Origin: Falciphora oryzae
Taxonomy: Eukaryota; Ascomycota; Sordariomycetes; Magnaporthales; Magnaporthaceae
Direction: 5' to 3'
Assembly (NCBI GenBank): GCA_000733355.1
Contig: JNVV01000039.1
Coordinates: 40,022 to 104,021, forward strand
DNA length: 64,000 bases
The translations under genes and the position numbers were made by a program. This document shows positions 8,648-20,665 of this stretch, in pieces; the first letter of the stretch is position 1, and each line of letters opens with the position of its first letter. The notes beneath the pieces are model-generated. The model saw only the letters and a program-made list of their open reading frames with translations. It made no database searches and had not been told where the DNA came from.

Positions 8648-11600
8648 TTAAACGCAAGCGAATTGCAAGAACGTCACTCCCCCAGAGCGGTGTCCTAGGA
8701 CAACAGTACTGCCGAATACAGCTACACTCCAGGCTCTGTACTCACTCGGAAGCCAAAGAACCTGCGTTCCATTCAGAGTCACCCACTCGCCATCAACGAA
8801 TATATCACATTCCGAAGACTTCTTGTTAGGATATTCATCGGGCGAGGCAGGCCCCAAGGAAAGCCGAACCAATCCATGGTCGGTCTTTAGGTATTGACCA
8901 TCGTCCGAGAACATGATATTGTCAACAGAGCTGCTCGTCTGGAGCCTCTGCTGGTGGGCACCTGTCTCCACGTCCCAGAGTCGAATGGTGGAATCACCGA
9001 GTGGGCTGCCACAAGCTGACGCAAGCGTCTTGCCGTCTGGCGAGAAGGCCACGGCTTTAAACCAATCGCTGTGGCCCTTAAACGTCTGCTGGTTGGCGCC
9101 CGTCGCCACGTCCCAGAGCCGGATATCTGGCTGGATTGGGTCGTCGCCGGAGCTGCCACAAGCTGACGCAAGAGTCATGCTGTCTGCTGAGAAGGCTACG
9201 GCCGTAACCAAATTGCTATGCTCGAGCGTCCGATGGTGGGTGCCTGTCGCCCCATCCCAGAGCCGGACAGTGCGATCTCCGGAACCTGAGGCAAATGTTT
9301 TGCCGTTTGGAGCGAAGGCTATGGCTTTAACATAACGGCTATGTCCTTTGAGCGTCTGTCGGCAGGTGCCCGTCGCCACATCCCAGAGTCGGACTGTGTG
9401 ATCTTCAGAAGCTGAGGCAAGCGTTTTCCCGTTTGGCGAGAAGACCACGGCTACAATCCGATCGCGATGTCCCGCGAGCATCGTTCGGTGGACGCTTATC
9501 GCCACATCCCATAGCAAGACTCTGTCATGGGAAGCTGATGCAAGAGTCTTACCGTCTGGCGAGAAGGCTACGCCCGCATACCGATCGCTCCCCTCAAGCG
9601 TATATTTGTGGGCGCCGGTCGCCCCTTCCCAGAGCCGGACAGTGTTATCGTAAGAAGCTGAAGCAAGCATCTTGCCGTCTGGTGAAAAGGCTAGGTCGAA
9701 AACAGTATTGCTATGCCCTTCGGGCGCTTGCTGGTGGGTGGTCACCACATCCCAGAGCTGAACACCCGCTATCGGAAGCCGGTTTGCTGACGCGAGCGTC
9801 TTGCCGTCTGGCGAGAAGGCCATGGCATTGACAAGTTGGGCACGTATCTGGACCGTCTGCCAGTGGGTGCCCGTCACCACATCCCAAAGCCAGACTCTGC
9901 CGTCGACAAAAGCGTGCCTAGCAGCGAAAGCTAGCGCAAGCGCCTTGCCGTCTGGCGAGAAGGCCACGGCCATAAAATCAATGAGGGTGGAATCACCATC
10001 ATCATCGCTATGCCCCTCAAGCGTCTGACAGTGGACGCCTGTCGCCACATCCCAAAGCAGGACTGTGCCATCGCTGAAAGCTAAGGCAAGCGTTTTGCCG
10101 TCTGGCGAGAAGGCCATGGCCATAACACAACCGCTATCCAGCTCAAGCGTCGGATAGACGCATGTCGCCAAAACGCAGAGCCAGACATCGTTATCGAAAG
10201 CTAATGCAAGCGTCTTGCCGTCTGGCGAGAAGGCAATCTTGCTAACCGGACGGCTATATCCCTTGACCGTCTGTCGCTCGGTGCCTGTTGCCACATCCCA
10301 GAGCCGGACTTTGTAGTCGTCGGTAGCTGACGCGAGCGTTTTACCATCTGGCGAGAAGGCTATGGCTTGGATATCCTCGGTATCCGCCTGGAGCGTCTCC
10401 CAGTGGGCACCCGTCACCATATCCCAGAGCCGGATTTTGACCCGGACTATGCAATCGTCGAAGCTCCCATCGGAACTGCCATCGGAACTGCCATCGGAAC
10501 TGCCGCAAGCTGACGCAAGAGTCTTGCCGTCTGGCGAGAAGGCCATGGCCATAACCCAGTCGCTCTCTGTGTGGAGCGTCTGCTGGCATACGCCTGTGTT
10601 TATATCCCAGAGTCGGACTTCGCAATCATCCGAAGCCGCCGCTAGCGTCTTGCCGTCCCGCGAAAAGGCAATAGCGTTGACTTCAGGCCCTTCGAGCGAC
10701 TGCTTGAGTGCGCTCCATTGTTTAATACCTGCGACCATCTTGATGAATGGCAGCCTTGTCTCCCACTGCATGTTCCTGACCTCGCTTGCCGTCGGACTAA
10801 ATACGAGTGCGGAGCCATAGGTCTGCAACGGAGCCCGCTCTATGATTGATCCGTGGCTCCGGACAAACTTTTCGGCATCTTCCAAGATCCCGGCAAGCCG
10901 AGGACTGGTACCCGATTTCTGAGGGCGGTTAGCAGCTGCAACCCACCAAACCCTTCATGGAGGACATACCTGGACAATGTGCAGAAGCTTTTTTACGGAC
11001 ACAGCCCCTTCGGAGAGTTTCCCCAGGAGAGACAGACTCTCAAGCCAGCAGAGGAACCGTTCGTTCAGGAACCCAAACACTACTCCGTCATCGGCCAGCC
11101 CACTCTTGTGCTCGGTGCTCTCGCCGTTTCGGAAGCAGAGATGTTCGGCCCAGAAGACGCACGAGTATCGTATTGAAGCCAATGGATCCGGACTAGGTGG
11201 TGTCATGTCCTTTGGTTTGAAGCCGAAGTTGAGGCCGTACATATTCTGTCTCAGTGTTGAGAGCATCGCATCAATCGAACGCCTGCCGATGTCCGCATGC
11301 CCTTGAGTGGACCCAGCTGGCTGAAGTCTGGACTCGTAATTCTTCTCCAGGTAGTCTTTAGCTGACTGGTGGATCAAGTTGACTGTACCCTTGGTGACTG
11401 TCAAAAATGAGCCGCACATCCCGATAGCCGTCTCTGCAACGTCCAATGGCAAGCCGGCAAGCACGGAAAGCTCGGAGACAGACAGCGGGCGGAAGGCAAG
11501 AGACGTAACCACCAAGACTGTCTTACAGTCCTGGGGTTCAATCATTTCGCCTGCCTCAATCCTGGTCATCATATGATCGTACAACTCCGACAAGCCAGGA

Positions 11601-13501
11601 GGCATCTCTGCGATACGTTTGACGGCGTACCATCCGTGCACTGTCTCGAGAACTTTGAACGCGAGAGCCACCCAGAGGAAAGTGTTCTCTGCTCGTTGGC
11701 GGACTTCATGAGAGACCACAGCCAAAACGCTGTCGTTGTATCCTTTCTTGAGCCTGAGAGCGATGAGCTTATGATCGATGTATGCGTCGACAGGTTCCGC
11801 CAGACGTTGAGTATCCAGCTCGACAAGGGAGTTGGTAGCGTCCACGGAGTTGGTGCCCCGGTCCTTGAGCGCGGCGAGAAGGTCAACTTCCGGACGGCTA
11901 GAAACCAGCCATTTGACGTTCTGAGAGAGAGTGAGGGAAGTTGAAATGAGATGGATGAGGGCCGGCCGTCCCTGCGCGCACTCATCAAGTGCGTCGACCG
12001 CGAGGTACACAGGCGACAACTGAGGATCCTTCAACATATCCCGAAACGCCTCGGACAGGGCGATGAAGGCATTTTGGTCCCTGAAGAGATCGGCCCCTGA
12101 ATATTTGTACTTTTGCAGCAGATGGGATATGAGGCGTGGCTGCTGAAGAAGAAGAAGCCAAATCAAAGACCGGAGGACGGCGGTGGCGTTGTTCAGGGCT
12201 GCATCTGTGCCTTGGCAGAAGAAGAAGGAAAGCGCTGGCGATAGGGCAACAGACTGATGCGAGAGTTGGCGAATGAGGCCGATCATAAGCATTGTCTTTC
12301 CCGTGCCGGCGTGTCCTTTTATCCAGAGCAGTCGATGCGGTGGACAATCAGATCCTCTATCGTCCCAATTTATGAATGCTGCGTACTCCGGGGTGCGAAG
12401 GATCCACTTGTACGCGTCGTCGAGCAGCACATCCTTGCTCTCCTCGATCCGCTGCATGTCATGTTTCGGATCAACGACGCGGAGATCCCTGAAGCACGCT
12501 GACTTGACATCATCCCTGCGGGCGTCCTTCTGCAAGGAGATGAAGTCCCAATGTGTGGTTCGAATATTGGGAATCACTTCCAGCAGTTCCCTTGCGTATG
12601 CGGCCGCCGTCGCAGCGGCGTAGTCCTGCCACACTTTGTCCTTGTGGGAATCCGAATAGTCGCAAATGCCGCGAATCGGCAAGCACTGGACGTTGTCCAT
12701 CATGCCTGCTGCCTCCATCTCAAAACACAATGCCGAATGCCGCTGAGCAATCCCATCCCGTTCCTTTCCGTTTCTTATGACCCTGTTGGCTGAAGCGATG
12801 ACTCCGTAGTGGATCTTAGGTTCGTCAGAGAGACGACCGGCTCGCGGCTGCAGCTTCTCTGGGTCGCAGTTATCACATGTTGGCGCATGGAGAGGGTGGT
12901 GTTCGTAGGAGGCCTGGAAAAGGCGATCGGGGTGATCCGGACGCAAGAGGTTCGGGAGTCGGCTTCGTAAAAGGCTTGTTATTCGATCGCTGGACTGGTG
13001 CGCAATATGCCTCGATCGCAGAGTGGACACGGCCGAGTTCAGCAGCGGTGCAGGAGTCTTCGGGATGGCTGTTTCTTGGAAGTCGCCGCCCCCGAGTGCT
13101 TTGCCCATGTCATACTGTATCACCCTCGTGCCGACGACTACGTCGCCCAGATACAAATCGGCCTGGCTTGGGGATCCGCCGGCGATGCCGACCATCAGGG
13201 TGGCGCAAATGCTGGGAAAACTTCGCTTCAGGTTTGTCGCGACGATTGCAGCGTTATTCGTCCCGTATTGCCCAGGCAGGCACGCCATGACGACGTTGTG
13301 TCGGTGGATGCGTCCCAGCACGTAGGCGTTGTCATCGCCGGCTATACCTGGTTGTGGTGAGTGTTGCTCATCCAGCATGGCGCGAGATGCCGCCAATTCC
13401 AGAGGAAGCGCACAGATCCAGGCGATTGTGTAGTCTCCATGCGCGAGGGGCACGCCGCCATGGGAGCCATGGGAGACGACGTCGATGGTTTTTGATGACA
13501 T
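8648..13501 (-). CDS. NLR-type STAND protein: PNP_UDP effector, NACHT NTPase, WD40 repeats
   Basis: Fungal analogue of NOD-like receptors; related genes control heterokaryon incompatibility and cell death. Two exons, 13501..10970 and 10918..8648, are joined in phase 0 across a 51-bp intron (gtatgt to ctcag), giving 1600 residues. Residues about 24-310 are a nucleoside-phosphorylase-like domain: YTIAWICALPLELAASRAML, LMVGIAGGSP, LYLGDVVVG, CFEMEAAGMMD, IRGICDYSDSHK. The NACHT domain has the P-loop GHAGTGKTML at 396-405 and the Walker B-like LYLAVDALDEC near 500. The C-terminal half carries about 13 full WD repeats with the consensus VxAxAFSPDGKTLASA...VRLWDVATG, plus one degenerate copy. The last 60 residues form a conserved cap with WLPSEYRAWSVAVFGS. 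The long open frame without stops indicates an intact gene. Repeat units are very similar at DNA level, which suggests concerted evolution. Confidence 0.92.
10466..10502 (-). repeat. 12-bp tandem repeat inside the WD40 region
   Basis: Three near-perfect copies of a 12-bp unit (plus strand CATCGGAACTGC) insert repeated SSDG residues between the FSPDGKTLASACG strand and the next blade strand of the second WD repeat. The reading frame is kept because the unit is a multiple of three. Confidence 0.75.
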
Positions 13502-13882
13502 GACAAGCCTTGCATTGTCCGTCCCGAGGCTGTCGTACGAAAAGGATAGGGATCGGGGGCTTTATGGATTCGGCCGGCGACGGTTTGGGTGAAAATTCGA
13601 TGGGCAAAGCAGGAGGCAATACTTGCAATGCTGCGCGTGGCTGGTAATCGTCAGCACCTTTCCCCGAAATATTTTTCCTCCAGAATGAGCCGGATGTCAT
13701 GGACCGGGCCTGGTGCCCTATTCTTTGGCCAAGGCTTTGCCTTATGATTAGCTTATATAGCCCCCCTCGGGGCCGGACCTCTGTCACCTAGATTCCTTTC
13801 CTCTACTAGTTGAATCCATCACTTCGCCAGGAGCCCCCAACGCGACCTACATTGAGCTCGCTCCGCCACACCGGATCCGTTG

Positions 13883-13925
13883 TGTGGGTTCTAACAAGCC
13901 ATTTGGCTCTGTTCTACCCGCGTTC
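13883..13925 (+). repeat. Left terminal inverted repeat, 43 bp
   Basis: Matches the reverse complement of 14860..14902 at 40 of 43 positions; the core TTCTAACAAGCCATTTGGCT is identical. Confidence 0.85.
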
Positions 13926-14859
13926 ACCAGCAACACAAGCTTGTACCCTTCCTCGTACCTATCAAATCTTGGCATGGAGTTGTTAGTGCATACTGCCAAA
14001 TTGCATACAAATCCTTAACACCCGCCAATCCAGCGATTTAGCCCCAACACCACGCCCGCCAAAAGCGCTGGCGACAACAGCATGCCGTTACTAACGGCCC
14101 CCCTAGCCGATAAGGCAGCGCAATACGCTCTCCTCAGCGGCCCGCTTGCCCGGAAAAGCGCATTACTGCCGCCTCGGCCCGCGCGCGATAGCGCAACCGA
14201 TTACGCCGTCCCCTTTGCGGAATTTCCAACGCCTTATAAAGCCCAACCAGGGCCGGGAAAGCATCCACGGCGTCGGCACTGGTACAAGGAGGGGGGAAGG
14301 GAGGGGGAGGGGGTATATATTTAACGTCGGCAAATCGGGTTCTACCGGTCCCTGCCTCCCAGGGGGCATACGACGTGCTAGCGCTACCTAAGCTTATTTA
14401 CACCAGGTTATAGCGCCGCTATCGAAACTTGAACCCGAGGGCACACGCTAGTCGAGCCACATTCCGGCGCTCCTTATTAGTAAGCGGGCAATCGGCGATG
14501 TAAGGGAGTGTGCCAGAGTTTATCCGCTCGAGTACATGGACCAAAAGATCCAACAGTTCAATCACTTCGTGATTGAACCCTCTGGCACCACTGTATATCA
14601 AGCCACGGAGGCCCAAGGGCAACCCCGTTACACCGCGAGGCGAAGGCGATAGGGAAATCGAAGGGCGGTCGTAGTGGTGCGGGGAAGTTGTAGCAACAAA
14701 TGGTCGAAAAAAAAATTGGCGCGCGCGAGGCGCGCCGTGGGCTGCGAGGGGCGCAGGCCTTTCCGTCAGCTGGCAATAGGCACCCCTATACCTTTGCGAG
14801 CCTTTTCTGCGCCTCTAGCCCGGTTGCGTCGCCGTCGTCGTTATTGAAAGGACGTTAGC

Positions 14860-14902
14860 GAACGCGGGCAAAACAGAGCCAAATGGCTTGTTAGAACCTA
14901 CA
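14860..14902 (-). repeat. Right terminal inverted repeat, 43 bp
   Basis: Reverse complement of 13883..13925 with three transition differences. Confidence 0.85.
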
Positions 14903-15172
14903 TAGCGAGTCCGGCTCATTTTGGTGGGCCGCACACCAAAAATAGCCGTGCTCCCTTAGCACCCACTAACAGCGGGTCCAAGAGGAAGAACGGGTTTTTG
15001 GTAACCTGCAACGTATATATATATATAGCCTTCCGTTTGCCCCCTCTCTGGCAGATAGATCTCCCTTCCCTCTCATGCACAATAAAGAGACGATTCCTCG
15101 GATTTATAAATCGTTGCTCATCCTATTTGGAGATTTCCGGTCCTACAGGAGCACCGACTCCTACCAACAGGC

Positions 15173-17442
15173 TCAAAGAATCCTAATGGTCTCGATACTC
15201 GCGGTACTTGGATCCGCGTACCAACTGGCGCAATCAGTCTCCCCGCCTGGGAAGTACATCCAGGACATATTCAACACGATCCCAATGCGAGTGAACTCCC
15301 TCAGTCCCGAGGGGCTTTCAGCAACGTCACGCGGCCGGAGAATGAGTGAGGTTTGAGGCCAGAGCCGCAGAAACCAAAAGCCCTCGAGACTCATGGAGTC
15401 TCCGGGCAGCCTCTCGTGTGGAGGGCCGTCCAAAGCCTGGCCCGCATCGCCGTCTAGAGACACATAAAGCCAAGACCCGGACTCCTTGTTAGGCTTGTGC
15501 TCCTCGTCGATGGGGTCCGGGACGCCGGGGGAGGCGTTTCGCCGAATGTACCCGTCCCCACCGGGTTCGGTGTGCTTGAGATGGAACCAGGTGAAGGACT
15601 CCATGTTCGCCAGCGGCCCTTTTATCGTAAGCACGCCGCCCGAGATCTCGCCGTACTCGTCGCCGAACCGCGGCGCGACGACGCAGTCTATGACTTGGGC
15701 GCAGGGCTGCACTCCGTAGTCCTCCCACGTGTTGTCAAAGCCGATCGCCCCATCGACCGCGGCCCAGGACCAGGAGGGGGCCCGGTACTGGGCCGGAGAC
15801 CTCAGCCTCTTCCGCATCCTTTTATCTTCGTCCGTCGGCTGCCGACCCCTGTAGTACCTCATGTATTTCCAGGCGAGGTCGTGCAAGAGGGTCGACCTCC
15901 ACAGGCCGGCAAGGTACTGGTCGTTGGTTCTGCCGCGAAACAGCTTCGCGAGGCCCGCGAGGGCAGGGAGCTTGTCGGTCTCGACGCTGAGGTCGCGGCG
16001 GGTGTAGTCGGAAACAATGAGCTGCCAAGACCTCATCCTCTCATCGTCCGATCCGAAGGCCCGGGGCAGGCGGTAGTCGCTGCCGTAGGCTCGGTAGTCA
16101 CCCCCGGCCGAGCTTTTCACACCTGGGAATTGGTTTTGGCATTGCCAGAGCACGTCTTCGCTGGCATAGATGATGAGTCGCCTGGAGAGGAGCCGTTCCT
16201 GGCACCCCCAGCCCCGAGTGTAGAGCGGCTCTTCCTCTAGATAGGTAGACTCCTGCACCCCTGCCAGCATGACGCAGCCGTCGTACGCGGGGTGCAGGGC
16301 AGATCGGAAGGTGACTTCGGGTGGAGGCGTATACAGAGGTGCGAACATGCCGTCGTTGACCCCGGCGGCCCGCGCGGCCATGAGTGTCAGGTCGGCATTA
16401 TGGTAGACGTTGTGCATCAGACCACACTCGAGCCCCCAGTCGATGGCGGCCTCCGGGCTCTCGCCTTGCAGAATGCAAAGCGCGTCGACCCAGAGGTAGC
16501 CTCTGTTCAGCTTCCGGGTGACCTTGATGGCGTCGCGGATGGTGAGTGGCAGTTCGTCCTCGGCGAATCCGTCGCGCAGCCTCTCGTCCACGTTCTCTGG
16601 TGTCGTCACGTAGTCTTGAGACTGTACCTTGCCCCAGCAGTAGCTGAGCGCGAGGTAGGGCTCACACCCTCCGTCCTTCCGTGGCTCGACCAGCTTGAGC
16701 TCGCCTGGACTGCCCAGTTTAACGAGTCTCGAAGGCGAGAATCCGGAGAGGCCCATAGGAAGCTTGCACTCGGCATGGTTCTCGTCGCAATGCTTGATCC
16801 AATCGAGAACGACCCGGTATTGCTCCGCAGAGTCGCTCTTGGGGGCTGTAAGCCAAATAGAAGCGAACTTGTCGCCATCCGTAGGGGATGCCGGGTCTAG
16901 CATCAAATGATTAGGTAGAGTGTTCAAGCAACCAAGGAAGTAGTGGCGGTATCAGCGATCAACACACCTTGATATCTCGTTAATTTGATCATAGTCCTGC
17001 GTGTGCCGTTTGCCTGGGGGACATGTGGATCAATAACTTGGGTCTCGTACTCGACGTCGATAAAACACAGTTTTTGCCGTTGAGGGATATCTGAGTCTGA
17101 GCTTCTAAAGTCGGACCCGTCAAGATACAGTCTGACAATGCCGTCGCCAACTGGTGCGGCGCCCTTGTTGACAAAGTCCTCTTGCGCCTGCCACTGATCC
17201 ATCGCGGCTCGGCGGCCGGATTCTTCGTACCACAGGTCCCTCTTGATAAGCTCCGCCTTGATCATAGCGCATAGCCTGCACCCACACTGCTCGATTTCGG
17301 ATCGGAGGCCACATGAGAAACCCCCAGATATCATCTCGTCGAGGGAAATCTCCCTCCACCGCTCACAGAGAGCCGACTGGGCCGCCTCGGTCATTCTGAA
17401 CGGCGGACACGACCAATTGTTGCTTATGGTTAGCCAGAACAC
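15173..17442 (-). CDS. HET-domain protein (heterokaryon incompatibility family)
   Basis: HET domains trigger cell death during fusion of incompatible fungal strains. Two exons, 17442..16968 and 16896..15173, join across a 71-bp intron (gtgtgt to gctag) and give 732 residues. A second in-frame ATG at 17394 (MTEAAQSALCERW) would give 716 residues and is equally plausible. The N-terminal part has a cysteine cluster, QCGCRLCAM. The HET core is clear: YLALSYCWGKVQSQD, LPLTIRDAIKVTRKL, GYLWVDALCILQGE, and the closing block YTRGWGCQERLLSRRLIIY followed by WQCQ. The usual WIDalCI motif is WVDALCI. After it comes the family's WSWAAVDGAI segment. The frame is intact. It lies on the same strand as the NLR gene, separated by the TIR element. 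Confidence 0.9.
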
Positions 17443-18394
17443 GTCTCGTGAATTGGATTTAGACTAGAATCTCGCAATCGTTATTGCACCGCAAGTGACA
17501 TTGATAAATTGAGGTTGGTGCTGCCCGCCGCTCAGTGTTGGTCCAGCGCAGCACGCCCCACCAATCACCCTATCCGGCAGCCCATTGTTGCAAATTGATC
17601 TGATTGGATTGATTGATTGTTCTGTCTGTCTGATGATGCCCCATGCCCCCTTCGACAGATTTCCCGCAATTTTGCGTGCCCAACACGTCCGTGCATCTGA
17701 CTAATCAAAACCTGCACCGCGTGCAACACCCATAGGCATAACTCCAAAGGGCATGTGCACCCCATCGCCCCCAGAGATTCGCCGCTCTGATAATCGTGCC
17801 CACAAACATGTATAGAGTGAGGGACCTGGACCGCATCGCTTTAGCCTAGGCGATCGCGGTGATAAGAACCAAGTGATGGCCGGTCTTGGCTCTAGGTCTG
17901 CCTCCACTCAAGGCCCAAAACGCCATGTCCTCGAGCAGCATTCCTGAAAACGTAATATTCCGCTAAGAGGCCGTCCACCGTTCTCCCCGCAACGCGGTCG
18001 TTCTATGTAGTACGTGCCTAGGTAGGAGATACCTGCCTAGGCAGAGCATAAAGACTACCGAAATCGAATGTGACCTCCGCATTTAGTATGCATCCATCCA
18101 CAGAAGATCCTGTTGCCGAGACTCGTATATTGGCTGACACAGCGGATTGGAAGCAGCCATTTGAGACAGCCTCCTTTGCTGCCCGTACGTCACTTGGAAG
18201 GCTGACATGCTACACAAAAACATCCTACAGAACGCCGCCCCCGCCGATCGCTTCTTGGCATCCTGACCATGTCTTTGTACTTCGATTGTTCGCCTTTCCC
18301 CACTCATTTCTCTCTCCTCGTATTTCTTTCATACATACAACTGCCTTTGCGTTCACTCGATGGCTTCAAGATACTAAGCTGAACCGCAGGGGTC
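17443..18394. other. Intergenic region
   Basis: 952 bp with no supported coding region. Around 18010-18040 there are copies of the CCTAGGTAG / CTGCCTAGGCA motif in both orientations, a short palindromic repeat seen often between genes in Sordariomycetes. Confidence 0.5.
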
Positions 18395-20632
18395 ATGTCT
18401 TCGGGAACCGTTTACACTGGCGTGTGGGGAAACTACCGTAAGTTGACCTCTGTGCTATCAATGACACCTACCAGACAATTGGCTAACACACTGCCAGATG
18501 GTGACGGATCTACTATTACCCTGACCGTCTCCCAAGATGTGGGCGGTACACCCACCGCCTTTGTGGCCCTGCTCGTGAGCATGTCACTGGGGCATTTATG
18601 GTCTATAATATGCTTTTTTGTCCACCAGCTCCGCTCGACGCCGGCGGCGCAACGTTCCGGGCTTTACCGCCAAAGGCAGGCCCTTCTCAGAAATAGCACC
18701 ACCGCGGCATCGACAACATGGACGTTGATCAAAATGGCATCCACGTGGAGGGGAAAGCACCTAAAGTGATCCGCAGCTCAGCGGCTCTCATTTTGGTCGC
18801 CGTCGTCTTCCTCGCTCTGCTTACGGCTTCGTCGTTGCTTTCCTCACAACTCCAGATTATAGGGGGCGACGTACTCTTGACAGGAGAGGGCTGCGGCTGG
18901 ATAGGACCCCGCCCCAAGAAAGCTATAACGAGAGCCTCCAAGCACAGGCTATTGGGGCGAGGCGGTCCTTCGATCTCGCCTCAGTATGGAGAGGTTTGCT
19001 ATGGCCCGGCAGCAGATGCCTCGGAACCAAACGCCTGCAAGAATTTCCCCAGCAACAAAGTTGCCGTCACCATGCTGCTGAACGTCCCCTGTCCATTCAC
19101 CGCCGACGTTTGCACTGAGCCCAATAACACCATCTTGCTGGATTCCGGCTCGATCGATTCCAACGACCACCTCGGCATCAACAGCCCACCGGAAGACCTG
19201 ATAAGGTACTAAAAGATCCTCACTTGTGCTCCAATCAAGGCAGAGGACTATTCCAGCTCTTGGGACACAAAAGTACCAACAAGGCCTCGGTCATCCAGCT
19301 CTTTCTACGTGGGCAGTCCCTCCGTTGCCACCCAAGGTATCGGCTCAAAACCTACCATCTCGGGAACGCAACTGGGCAGAACTCCACCTGGGCAGTGGCA
19401 ACAAAACAACGGGCACGGCTTACAATTTGCAGTAAGAAGACAGTCCCCCAGAACTTTCTGCATGTCAAAGTAAAGAGACTAACATGGAGTCGATTGCCGA
19501 CCTACCCAGATCCATCACATCCTTTGCCCACAACCACGACGGACCCAAAAACGGGACGTCAGGCTTATGGAATCCAATCTCCCAGCTCGTGGCCCAAAAC
19601 GCCGACGTGACCCTGTTGATCCTTCAGAACGAGGCGAGATATCAAGGCCCCGTCCGGGATCCTTGGTTTCGCGCTATGGACACGGTGCCTACGAACGACT
19701 CTAGTTATTCTTATTTTAACGCCTACCGACCCGATGCGAAGTCCTCTGTCGTCGCCTGCACAGAGCAATATCAGATATGCAGTGCGACAGCGTGCACCGG
19801 CTTCGACGGCACGCGCCAACTGGGGACGCGGATCAGGGTCGAGCTCAACAAGCAGCAGTCGGCCGTGCACGACCTGATATACAAGTACAAAAGGAACAGG
19901 ATGGACACCCTGATCAGGAGCGGCCCGCAGCCGCGCGCCGCCGGCTCTGTCGAGCGCGCCGAGGACACGCTGGACGGCACCGAGCGCCTCATCCGGTCCA
20001 AGACCATCCCACCGAACCAGTGGCACGTCGAGATCTCCAGCATGTTCAACACCACGATGGCGTGGCTGCAGCTCCAGGCCGCGGAGCACGCGGCGGGGCC
20101 GCCCGGCATCCCCGTGCCGGCCACGAACGGCAGCGACGTCACCTTCGACCTGCGCGGCTTCGTCGGCACGCAGAGCGTCAGGTGGCAGCGATCTACGTGC
20201 TACCGGGCACGGATGCGGAACCTGCGGCACACCAACTTTGCCTTCGTCCCATTCATCACGATAATAGTCCTGGGCGTCTTCGTAATGCTCGCCAACCTTT
20301 TCTGCATCCCCGGTGCTGTGTTTTGGCTGCAAGATAGATTCGGGATGGGCTCGAAGCACCAGCAGCAGGAGTGGGTGCAGGGGCATTTGTTCATGATCCG
20401 GCGCGACAGGCTCGAGGCGGATGGGATCGGGCCCTGGGAGGTTGGCGATGGCGGCGAGGTACCGTGGGTGGCCGTCCCGCAGAGCGAACGGGTGCCTTTG
20501 GCCGAGCGCGACAAGACCGAGAACGGCGCGCAGGAGGGGCCGGCGACGCCCCCTGACTACAGGAGGACCAGCAGTGACACCGCCGAGGGCCGCAACAGGC
20601 GGAGTGGTGAGCAGGCCGAAACGGCTTCATAG
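18395..20632 (+). pseudogene. Decayed gene for an integral membrane protein of unknown function
   Basis: Exon 1 (18395..18437) encodes MSSGTVYTGVWGNY and splices (gtaagt; ccag at 18497) to HDGDGSTITLTVSQDV, then a membrane segment with ALLVSMSLGHLWSIICFF. The frame shifts by one base near 18750, continuing as GKAPKVIRSSAALILVAVVF with a second hydrophobic segment. A TAA at 19210-19212 ends that frame, although the coding resemblance continues with KILTCAPIKAEDYSSSW. Between about 19250 and 19490 recognisable pieces lie in different frames. From 19484 a long frame runs to 20632: DVTLLILQNEARYQGPVRDP, a cysteine-bearing ectodomain and a last membrane segment FVPFITIIVLGVFVMLANLF before a hydrophilic tail. 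Similar proteins are common beside HET genes in fungal genomes, and their function is unknown. At least two breaks make it a pseudogene here, unless the breaks are assembly errors. Confidence 0.65.
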
Positions 20633-20665
20633 AGACTGACCGTAGTTACAATTCAGTCCCCCGAT

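Larger units (their letters stand above)
13883..14902. mobile_element. Non-autonomous TIR element (MITE-like), 1020 bp
   Basis: Both ends carry the same 43-bp sequence in inverted orientation, starting TGTGGGTTCTAACAAGCC on the left and TGTAGGTTCTAACAAGCC on the right, with three transitions among 43 bases. The interior has no transposase. Its longest reading frame of note is a minus-strand frame of 67 residues at 14419..14622, with IELLDLLVHVLERINSG and CPLTNKERRNVARLA, of unknown meaning. No clear target-site duplication is visible at the outer edges, so the exact element ends and superfamily are open. The size and long TIRs fit a non-autonomous DNA transposon. Confidence 0.65.
13502..15172. 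other. Intergenic region between NLR and HET genes, carrying a TIR element
   Basis: Between two minus-strand allorecognition-type genes. The central 1020 bp are bounded by long inverted repeats and are listed as a mobile element. The remainder, 13502..13882 and 14903..15172, shows no coding region. Confidence 0.6.

Noticed and set aside
14419..14622. 67-residue frame inside the TIR element as a gene
   Set aside because: Too short and unrecognised; no evidence of expression. Kept only as a note under the element.
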